Source: Vanilla planifolia (lineage: Eukaryota; Streptophyta; Magnoliopsida; Asparagales; Orchidaceae). From it: DNA of 64,000 bases. The DNA lies in the NCBI GenBank assembly GCA_023846275.1, contig CM043871.1, positions 31,650,569 to 31,714,568 on the forward strand, read 5' to 3'. The notes beneath the pieces are model-generated. The model searched no databases. It saw only the letters and a list, made by a program, of their open reading frames with translations, and was not told the DNA's origin. Below are positions 51,101 through 63,100 of this stretch, in pieces. The translations under genes were made by a program, and so were the position numbers. The stretch's first letter is position 1, and each line of letters begins with the position of its first letter.

Positions 51101-54100
51101 TCATGTTTGAAGGGCTCGCCATGCTATAAAGTTGCTGCTCGGAGAAGCGTATGACTTTATCAACAAGGCATGAGGAATCTAAGGAAAAGCTCTATTAGTC
51201 ATTGCATTTTGGCTTTAGGTTGTGGTGGTGTGTCTAAAGCTTTTGTGTGAACATGTATTGAGCCCTTCAGCGTTCTCAATAATCTTTACACGAAGATTTA
51301 TTTTTCACTCCAATAAGAGAAACAAGGGAAATTGAACGATAGAGCACGCGTCCAAGCTTGAAAAAACACTATCTCTGTTAGGTTGAGGATTTCATTAGAG
51401 TAAGTCGATATCAAAATTTATCCAACTGAAGGACACCCTTTTCCTTTAAAATCATGTGTTTTTATCTTATATTTGCAAAAACAAGAGTCACATTCATATT
51501 TGAAGGACTCTTCATGCTATAATTGCAACCTGGACAAGCTTATGACTTTGTCAGCAAGAAATGTGGAGTCTTTCATGAGAACAGCTCAATAAGTAATTGT
51601 ACTTTGCCTTTAGGTCGTAGCATCTAAAGCTTTTGTATCAACATGCATCGGGAGTCATGCAAATATCTATTTGTTATGCCAATAAGAAGTTTGGAGTTTG
51701 AATAATAGAGCACATATTCAAACGTGAAAAAATACCATCCCCAATTAAGTTGAGGATTTCCTTTAAGAGTTAGTACATATCAAACTTATCTAGGTGATAG
51801 TAACACCTTTTCCTCAAAAACATTAACTAAGTAGAAGATTGTTGCTATGGCTTGCTCTAACTTGTCATATAAAATATCTTGGAAAGGAAGTAAAGCTACA
51901 ATATACAAAATTATATGAAAATAGCGACCATCCCCTGATAAATGATGTTTGGTTGATGGGAATTTGTTGGCATCACTAGACTGATCCCATGGTAAGTGTT
52001 GAACTCATCACAATTTTCCTTGTGGGTGTGCTTCTTAATTATGCTAGCCTAGAACTTGCCACTCTCCTTGGAAAGTTTTGTGTTCTAAATCCCTCGACAA
52101 CTAGACACAAGTGAATAGAATGGTTTGATGGCAATAGGTTTGCCCATATTGTTAGATCCTAATTCATTATGGTATCCATGCACATCTAACCGTCCATTTT
52201 GAATCATTCTTGATGGTTAGGATTGATTAACAATATTGGTTTGCTTTCCAATGTCCTATCATTTTGAACTTGCCTCACTATTGTGTTGCATTCATTTTCA
52301 ATTGGCTTACCCTTTGTTGTCTCCATCCTAAGCATGGAATGCCTCTTATATTAGAACCTTGTTAGCAACCACTCATCAATTGACAACGTTTCATGGCATA
52401 CATTAAACAGAACAAAAGTTGAGGTAAGCCCAAAATTTAATTTGAGGAGAATTGCAAAAAATTTAAAAAGAAATTGTTCATTCGTTATAATCTATCTTGT
52501 AATCCAAGCATGAAAACAAATGGAAAAGCAAGAAAAATTAAAATACAACCTTAATCCTAATCAATCAATAGTTTTAGCTGCCCTTTCCTCATCCAATTCT
52601 AGCCTTGGCTTTGGCCTCAAGGCACACACTCCACTTCAGAACCTTGTGGTTCTTCTTGACTTATTTGTGTGTAATATAATTTCATGAAAAATGATGGGTG
52701 AGGATTCTTGCATTATCATTTTGAACAATTATTTGTTGATGAAATTCACTAAAATGTCCTCACACTGATATGCAACTACATCCCATAAGCTATTGTTGGT
52801 ATCACCCTAGATCCAAGCCTCGTTGAGAACCTACTTTTTTAATCCATCCTTATTCCTTCACCTATTTAGGTCATTTTGGATACTTTGTAGCTCTTCTAAT
52901 AGCTCTTTAACTTTAGAATGAAATGTTCATCCTTATCTTTTATTCTACTGATCTGCACTTGGACTTCTAATTTCTCTTTCTTTGCTTCCTCACACAGGAC
53001 CAGCATCACCCTATTCTCCTTTTATAGCTCCTTGCTCAGCCATGTTATCCCCAAATCTTGTTGGATTGAATGTCAAGAGTTAGAGAGTTTTCATATACAC
53101 TTCATCCTTCAATTGTTTTTGTTGCCTCAATTATTGTAGTTACCTTCACAATCTTCTACAAATCATTTTTCCACAACTTCTAAAGACCGTCTAGCCTATC
53201 CAATACTTATATTTTCAATGATGGCGAGTATTAGCCACATTGATTCGCCATCTTTGTGAAGTGGTCAGTGGAGCTTGCAAACTTTGTATGTATCCAATAG
53301 TATTGTGGACCAAATGGTAAATAACTTTGTGCCCATAAATTGTTGGAGTCATGATTTTGTCCAAAGATAGAATGTGGTGACATCTTTGCCTTATGTTTTT
53401 ATCTCCTTAGTCTTGTTTGTTTGCTTGCCCAATCTTTGAGTTGCTCAAGGTACCTTCCACCTATGTTTATGGTGGAGGTCTTTGTAACTTATCCTATACT
53501 TCTATTTGGAGCTAGATTATTATGTTATGGACTTAGTTTGGGCAATCAGGTTTTATTATTGTTGGTACATTTTGTTTTATGACCTTCTGGCTATCCTTTG
53601 CTTCTAACGTCAACATGCTTCTAGCATTGGCATAGATAGTGTTGTCTTTCCCGTTAACCTCAGCCTCTCAAGTTTTCTTTGTTATTCTGTTCATCGTCTC
53701 AAACAGATTAATCTCCTCATCATTCTTTCTAAAAGGGGGAAATACTCACGGGTAAAGGAATGGAAGAAGGGTTATTGTAGAAAGAATGGAACGAACGAGT
53801 TCATGTGATCTACCGTGTTGGATTATAGTTTTCCAAAAGACTAGTCAATTTCAAAATTTGTAATATCTTGTTGTTTTGCTCCTTTAGTTTTGCATCTACG
53901 TCTTTCCCAAGGTTTTCAATTGTCATCATTTCCTCGCCTAAATTGGGTTGCTAAGGGAAGCATATTCCAGCATAAATCCACAGCAAGCTTATCGAGTGAG
54001 GATCATGTTACTTGGTTTTGCTTGGCATATTAACTTTTAGTCCCACCCAAGGGGTCCACTTGTCACTTAAGATAGATTAATTCAATGATTGATATGAAGT

Positions 54101-57100
54101 TTAATAGTTTACTCTTAGAGCTTCTCAAATAGTTTGGATAGTTGCTCTTGAATTTTCCAAACAATGCACTAGTTGCACTTGTCATCTAGTGATTGTGAAC
54201 TATTAAGCACCTTATGCAGATTAGATATTTTTTTCCTTGAATGCAGGAACTTGCTCTCAATAGTAGTATAGGATCCTCATTAAGTCTATTAGAGAGGATA
54301 AGGATTGCTATATGAGAGAATTTCAGTGCTTATGGTGTTATTGCTTCAACTTTTAAACAACGAAGAAAAAAGAATAGGGATCTAACTTTTTGCATCACTC
54401 AGCAAGCCCTGTGTGTTGATTGGCTTTGCAATAGACCAAAGACCCTTGTGTCCCATCTCAAACTTGTTTCTTCTTTCTCGATAGATGTCACCTTTTTGAA
54501 ACCCTTTGAGGCTATTTTTTCAAATAAAGCCTCAACATTCATCTTGTGCTCACATGATACTATTAAATCTTTCAACCTTCATTCACCCATGGTCATCTTT
54601 TTTCTAGGGTTTTCCAATCGAAATTCTTACCCTTATGTATTTTCTTCATTTCTATTTCTTAGCAATCAACTAGATTCATGTCTTATTTTGACATACTTGC
54701 AAATTCAGACAATAGCATATTTTTGCATCAATAGTAACGTAAATGTTTTACATTTTAATTCTCAAATCCTTCAATTTTAACACTTAAAGTTGGGAGGAAA
54801 TATCCTCTTCTACTTCAAGCGTAGGCCACCTCTAACTTTATGCTGAAGTACATAAATATATCCTTGAAAGTATTCTGCTCATTTAGCATGCTTTGAATTA
54901 TGAATTTTTTTTGGGCATTTATGAATATAAATACTTGAGCAGATAATATGTCCATTTTTTAATAGTCTGAACCGCAATATAAAATTTATATTGATAAGTA
55001 GAATATTTTTTTCTTAGCCTCATTCAACTTTTCCTTAAAGAAGACTGCATGATGTCCTTCTTGGCTAATAACTCAACCTATTGGAACACCATCATCTCCT
55101 TTCATGATCGTTTGTTACATTTTCTCTACCATCCAATGTCCAATTCATTAATCATCCTTGTAATGTCCCTATCAGCACTCACATTCCATGTCATAGTGGT
55201 AATTTACCCTGCCTTCACAGCTTTTGCCAAATGAAATTGTTATTAGAGATGTGTTTTTATGTCAGATCAATGTTAATTGTCTTGACTATCCTTTTTCAAG
55301 GTTACATTCTTGGTCTAGTCGTTAGGTAATAACATAACAAACAGGTGTCAAAAGTGACATTAAGAATGTTGTTCGTTCATTCAAATTGTTCCGCAAAACA
55401 AACCATTGTGCATATTTATGAGTAAGAAAAACATTTTGAATTAATGCTTTGTTATAATGCAGTTCCATTGGAATATTTGCTGCATTGTTAAGACAACCAG
55501 TACACCTTTTTTACGTTTGAAACAGCCACGAGGTCAATGAGATCAATCTTGGATAATTCAAGATACTTAAATATATAAATAGTTATAATACAAAATAAAT
55601 GCAGTAGTATGTTACTAGAACAACATTAATAATCATGGTGTAGCTAGAAGAATGGAGATTGATTTTCGGATACTCTTATTGTTGATTCGAGTTAAAAAGA
55701 AGCTTTAAAAACCATCAATTACCATAAATATTGTAAAGTTGGAAAATATGGAAGGAAATTTTAAAAATAAACCCAATCATTTTTGTTTGAAGTCTCCAAA
55801 CAAAATATTGGTATTTACCTTTATGCACATGCATACACTTTATGAGCAATATGAAGAAGTTAATTTTATAGGTTATCAAACTTATTTTCATGTAATTTTA
55901 AGAGTTTTTAAATTATTTCAAGGTTAATTATACCAAGTAATGATTAAATAGTTTACTTGAACTTTAATCCATTGGCCTAATACCAAATGTGAGCCAGGTG
56001 TTGTAAAGTAGGATGAAAGTGCAAATAGCCCAAAGTAGGTTTTCCTTTTCTATGATGCAGTGAATCCTAATTGAAGCCTGACCCAATTATTGGTTCAGAC
56101 ATGAGATTACAACTTCTATGATAAACACTAACTTAGACTGTTGCAGTTAGAAGTTTGTTGGCATTAGAATCTTTTGTTTATGTTCCATGCCCAATGGTTT
56201 TGCTGCTCTCCTTTGTATGTGTTATAAAATCGTAGATGGTAAATTTTTTTTGCCCAATCTACTTGCTCATTGTGTTGTGTAGTTAATTACTTACTTGTGC
56301 TTTATTGTATGCTACTATTTATATCAAACCTCCATAAATCCAGGTCTTTATGGTATTAGCATGCACTTCTGTAGGGACTATGCATTGATGCTTTCTTTTC
56401 TTTAGGTTTTCTATGTTTGTTAACGTTTGTCATCATTGTTGGAGAGACTTTTTTTTTGTTTGCTCAAAAAATATACTTCATTTATTAAATTATTTCAACC
56501 TTTTGGCCTTGATGTTACAGGCTTTGCAGGGTCAGTCTTCAGGATTTGCAGTTATTCAGTCTGTATATAAGTACTGGAAATCAAAGGTATATAAGTTATT
56601 TTGTAAGGAAAAAAGAATTTGTGCCCAGAGTTCATATATTGTTACATTACTTTGCTATAATTATTAAAACATTGCATTTATTCTGTGGTCTCTTCTACTG
56701 ATGGTTTATGTTGTTGAATAAATGTTTATTGATTTCTTATTGTCTTGTATCAGCGTGAGCGTTGGCAGAAGCCGATATTAAGGCGATTGCAGGTTAGTTT
56801 TATAATATGTTGAACATTTAATGGTTCATTAATTTACATTCAACTTTTAGCTACTTTGTGTTGCTGCATGTCAAGGCTTAAGTATAGATGTTTTGTGTTA
56901 TGTATTGGGTGTTGTAGTATACCCTCTCATATGTAGGCATTTTAATGAGTATGCATAATATAATTGCATAAGAAAAGAAATTGATTGTTGAATCTTTGCA
57001 TTCGATATCCACTTTGAGTTTTGTTTTGTAAGAGTTGCTCTTGTTAAATCCAAATGGCCAAAATATCATGCTTTAATCTCAGTGCCAGTACTCAATGATA

Positions 57101-60100
57101 CTCAAATTGTGGGAGCTATTTTGCTAAAGCCTACTAGCCTGTGAAAGCAAAAAAAGCTACTAAAATTATGCTGCATGCATGTTTGACATTTGGGAAATTT
57201 ATGCTTCATAATGTTCTACATCATTGTTCATATGGCAATATTCTTTAAGTTCAATTTCTAACAAGTGCAATATTAGTATCAACCCTGCTTAGCTTAACTA
57301 CTGTTAATAAGTGGTGTGACATAGAATGTGCTGTGTGTAAATTTAAATCTGCCATTTCAATATGTTTTTTTGGTATTCTCCTCCACAACATTCAAGTAAG
57401 ACCCTTAGCATATAAGTTACAAACCTATGACTTTTGTGCATGCTGTAAACATTATAAGGTATGAAAGAAATGGCAAATTAGTTATTTTAGTTGATTATGG
57501 TTAAAAAGACCTATACTTGTCAAAGGGTAGGTGTTGATGTCTATGTTCATGCACTCTAATGTTGAGTTTGGATCTGATGCAAGCGGTAAGCTTCCATTGG
57601 ATATCCATTTGCATCAACTATAAATCAAGGGCCCTCAATAGATTTAACAAGGCTAGGACAATTTTCTTGCTTATTCTTCTTTTCAACTAGAGGAATCTGT
57701 CGTTGTGTTTTTTGACCCATTTGATCATAAATATAATTTCGGTGAGGACATGTAGAGAGGGGAAAGGACTAAGGAATGCAAATGAATAAGATGGCCTATT
57801 TTCCATGAAACTATAAAGATTAATGGCATTACAAAGCATTGGACATTCTTTGTATGCATTTTGGTTTATCAATTTAATTTTTATCTCTTCATTGTCAACT
57901 TCAAATTTGTGTATAGAACTTGCATATCTTTTGATCAGGGTTGATTTTTTTGCAACTACTTTAGCATTTTAAATATTTTAAATGTTCTAAAATTTGATTA
58001 CATTAGTATGTTATCAAGTTGGGTGATATGAAGTTAGAGGTGTAAGAAGTTGAATAGTCCTTGCAAAGCCTCAATTGTCTTGAAGTTGTTTGTGGTGTTG
58101 CAAAGTTGAAACCACAAAGAAAACCACTTGAATGGACTTTGAGAAGCCTTAAACATCCTTTTGTCGACATTTTCTTAAATGGACTTGTATTTTATGTAGT
58201 TGTACTTGAGTTCAGGTTGGAGAAGATATTGCATACTTAAATTAGTTCAATAAGTCATCGGTGCCTAGAGGAGGTAATGTTTCTTTGGTACTTTCTTGTT
58301 GGGGTTTTGATATCACCATATGCCATTCTTGTTAGAAACCATTGCTAAGGTCTACCATGTGAGTTACTAACCTTGATGTAAGGTTGAATCTTTTGAACTC
58401 AAGTTTGTTAGGATTATTTTTGGTTTTGAGGCTTATTGAAAGAGAGGAATGAAGGCGCTTTCCAAAATCAAAAACATGGATGATAAAAAAGGATATTATG
58501 TTTTAACTATTTGGCTTAACTCTAGATGAAAATGATTTTAAACTTTGTATAGTTTTGATTAATTGGCGAGATGGAGCACAATCAATTTTTTATTATCTAG
58601 AACTTATTTTGCCTACAAAAAAGAAAAAAATACATTTCTTGTTCTAACATTTGTACTAAGCTTGTGGAGGTTTGAATTGATTATTACATATATCACATCT
58701 TTTTTTTCGTTGGATTACCTTGGTGGACAATTTTGGTAAACGACCTAACCTTTATATCCATTGGCTTTGCCAATACAAATAATGGGCACTTCTCCTTATC
58801 AATAGAGTTGAGCATGTTGTTTTCATTGTGTTAATAGTATTTGTATTTTACACAACAATTTGGTACTGGTAATAAATCATTGATCTTATTAGAGGCATTT
58901 TCATTTACAAAATAGTTAGAGGTGTTTTTTGAAGAAGAGTTCCTTACTTTTGGGTGTTTTGGTTTCTCTTCTTCTTGTTCTGATTATTTAATTATTTAGA
59001 CATTATCATTATTATCACTCTTGAAGAGGTCTTGAATGAAAAAAAATTTAATTACATTTGTTGTGGTCTTTTTTTGAATCAAATGTGTATATGCTTTAGG
59101 TTTTTTTCAACTATTGTAACACTTGAATTCCATTGTAGACTTCTTATATTTGTGTTTTTTGTAACTTAAGATTACAACTTACGATGTATTAATCGCCTTA
59201 AATTTTCAAAAGCTATCGTTTATCAACTATCATACTTCGGTGGGCATCCCATCATGTTAAAGCATGATGGCTTTGTATTAAGTTACCAAAAGCCAAGGTA
59301 TTTTTATGACAGGTTGGATTATTTTTTTCCAGTTTCCTATAGGGTTAAGGTGGGTTATTCATTGCTATTGTGGGATCTCGTCTCTTCTCCTTTTCAATCC
59401 TTGTTGTTGAAAGGGAGGGTGCCTTACTAGGAACAGTTGTTGCCCAACCTTTTGCCACAACTTTTGGCAGAATCTAGATAGAGCAAGATTCCCTTGTTAT
59501 TATCTTTTATGTTATTGTGTGCTCCTCAGAGACCATCACTCGAACTCATACATCAGTTAGGTTCCCTCTACTGTGCTTTTGTTTGGTAGTTATAGGATCT
59601 TATCGTCTTAAGTTATGAGTAGTATTGTTGACCTTTGTGCTTAGGAGGTTGTTCTTTATGTTTTTTGGTGAGAAATGGTTACTCCCTGCTTTTTATATGA
59701 TCCTATTTACAGTCGTGGTTCTTTAGCAAATATTATATATATATATATATATGCCTAGATTACAACCACACTTTTAAAAGCAGCCACATTTTCATGCATA
59801 CAACATACATACAAAGTGAAATAAGTCTTGATTTGGTTTAGTAAGACGAGTCAAATGTTGAGGTTTTTGGCATTATTTGACCAATTGCTGTTGGAATCTC
59901 TATTTTCATGGCCATTTTCAAAGGTCAAACCATACTTTCATTTGGAGCAGGAGACTAATTATTATCATCCGTATTCATTCACATTGCTTTGACCTCCAAA
60001 ATCTATTGCTCTCTCTTGGTCTACATTATTTGGTTGTTCATAAGAAAGGGTAAACATCACTAGGCTCACATAGCTACTTGTTTCGTGTGAGTTTGTTGGA

Positions 60101-63100
60101 TTAAGTGTTCATCTACTCTATTTCGTCATTTGTTTGGTCATCTTTGCTATTTTGTCACACAGGCTTGTGATTGATATGATCATTAAATAATCAGTAGTGT
60201 TTTTTGTTTGTTGGATTTGGGTGAGAGGTTCTACATGTTGCATGCAACAGGGATCAATGCTTTAATTCTGGCTCATAAATTGACTTAAACAAATGATCAT
60301 CTTGTGACAAACATTTTTTGGGCAATTTTCTTCTATTAAGCCCAGATTGGGGTAGATCTTGCTTAACAGAAGATGCTCTTAGGTGTTAATGGAGGAAGAA
60401 GAATTCTTAAAATAACATAAAGGTTTACTTTTCTATTAGTTTTTCGTGACTGGATTCTCTTTGGTGTCCTTGTATCCTCTCAGAACGTCTCCCTATACGC
60501 TTCTGTTTTTTGTTTCCAGGCTGGATATGGCAGCTGGAGGTCAATTTTCTCCTGGACAACTGGACCGTGGAGGAGACTACTTGCGGTGCTGAAAGGTTTG
60601 CCAATAGCTGAGGAGTCTTGGAATTTTTGGAAGTGAGGTTGGAGAGTCAATGGCCCCTTGATACGTAGTGGCTGCAGTGATGAGAGGTGAGGAGTAGTGT
60701 AGTGGAGGAAAGACGTTGGAATGTTGGAAAAATTGGCCTTTTTATAAGCTATATTTGGAGCATTTGAATTTCAATTTTTAACTCTAATTCCTCTTTTTGT
60801 CTCCCAAGAATATAACCCATCTTGAATTCAAATAAATTCTATCCCGGGAATCCAAAACAATCCCAATCCAAAACACTGTAGAGGTGGGCATCTTCAAGGA
60901 AACTCCTCATATAGTATTTATGCAAGTGGATGTCTCTCTGATGGCAGTCAAATGAAAGCGGATACTTGTGTATTGAACTGGCTTCAATTTTTGATTTGAT
61001 TACGTCTATGGGATGACATTGATGAGCCTCATTTTCTCCATTGAGTATGGGAATTAGGATGTGTTGGTAATTCTATTCTGGAGATAAGACTATTTAAGAT
61101 TCAATTGCCTCAATCACCTACAATGATTTGCAACTCAAATATTGGATGTTTGCTTATTTGAAATAGATCTTGAACCTCAACTGTTAGATATGTTACTTTG
61201 ATCATATTCTGATCAGATCACAGTGTAGCTTGATAGTTATGCATGTGTAATACATTCAGCTGATATTCTTATGTTGTTTTTGTGTCCTGTGTCTATGCTT
61301 CATAGTAACAATTATTAGGATGTTTTGTTCCTTTATTCAGTTAAAATGGGTGTCTATCATAAAATAGAAAGAACGAGTGTTAATTGTCTTGTAATTGATA
61401 TGGCAAAAGCCCGTTTTTTTTACCTCTTTATAGAGGAACCTATCAAATTTATTAGTAATTTTCCACCAACGGAGTCAATCATGGGGTCATTAGTTTTTTT
61501 TTTTTTGGCCTTCTTGTGAAATTCTGTTTGCAGGAAAACGGGCTTCCTGTTGAAGTCGTGGAATAATACTGATGAAGTCACAGTAAAGCCTAAAACTTGA
61601 TGCTTTGTTTGGTGAAAGACATACACATAAGCTCAAGAAAATGCACATATTGGGAATTTTTTATACTTGTGAGAACTTGTACAATGTAGTAAAGTACATC
61701 AGTAGGTTAAAGGAAACTAGTTTAATGGTCTAATGCCGTCTTTCTCATTTTGAGAAGCAACATTTATTTGATTGTTGTTTTATCTTTATTTTACTATTCT
61801 TCTCTTAAAATTTCCTATTGTCTTGATATTTTCCATCCTAACAGCTTTCATTTGTTGCAGCCTCCTCCTCCAGTCAGTGATACAAATCCCTACAATGTCT
61901 TCAGACCCAGGGAGAAAGCTCATCGCCTTCACACCAGGAGGGTAGGTACAGGATTTAACTGTAGACTAAGTATTAATCAGTCAACACAGTTGATATAGTG
62001 CAACATTTATTGAGAAGAGTTGCTTCACTTAACACATTTATTTTTTATTCAGATGCAGAGGCGTGAGAACAATGTTCAGTCCTTTGAGAAACTACGTCAG
62101 GTAAACAATGTATTCTTATGTCTATAAACTATGACTGTAATAGATTCATTTCATTACCTTTGGGCGCAAATATTCCTAATGTCTTTGTTTGGCGGGAATG
62201 AAATTGGTTTTTGTATAGTAATAAGCAAGCCTAATGTATGGTATTAAGTTTGCTTTGCCATTAGCTCTTAACATCTATCACAGATTCTATCTATGTTTGG
62301 TGAGGTGTTTATGCCATTGTATTCCAAGCTTGTATTATGCAATGCCTTTTAATAGTTTTCTCTTTCATTATAATACCTGTCGAGTGAATATTTTGTATAA
62401 ATTTATTTTTATACAATTTCCTATGATTGCAACCGCAAACTTAAGTTTGAAAATATGCCACCTAGAATTGTTAAGTATTCTCAGAATGCTGCTAATTTAA
62501 GCTCCTCCATCATGAGCAACTAGCTGCAGCTGCAAGTAGCCTAAAGATGGGTTTATGAATAAACTTGGATGTATCTTTTAATGCTATTTTATGAATGAAT
62601 GTGCATGTGAAGTTCTTATGGCTTGACCAATTACAACGGTTGATCAATGTATAAAGCGTTGAAATAGTAGATTTATAGGATAAGAAAGTATTGAATTTGT
62701 TGTAGGTGGTGGGATATGTTGTTAGCATTATTCTAGTGAAAGCTAGTGTATCCTCTTTAGTTATTTATTTATTTATTTATTTATTTTTTTGTAAAGGCTG
62801 TCATTCATCTTTAGACTTCAATACACAGTATGGCTACTCATTTTAATATTTGATTGTTTGCTAATTTAAAAAAAAATGCTTTTTTTGTTGCTTTATGCAC
62901 CTCGCGGTAAACATGGTTAATTTTTTATTCTTTCTTAGCAATTGTTTATCCATACATGTTTGGGTTATTCTTATACTTGTGTGAACTGTTTTCAGGTTAG
63001 GCGTAACTTGGTCCAGGCAACAACCATATTGGAGGCTTTGATTAAGGTCATTTGAGTTGTATTTAGGGGCATCATTCACTATTGAATCCCTTACTGTTGA

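Noticed and set aside
54448-54780. 110-codon open frame
   Set aside because: It is T-rich, its Phe/Ser/Leu content reflects composition, and no domain or splice partners are seen.
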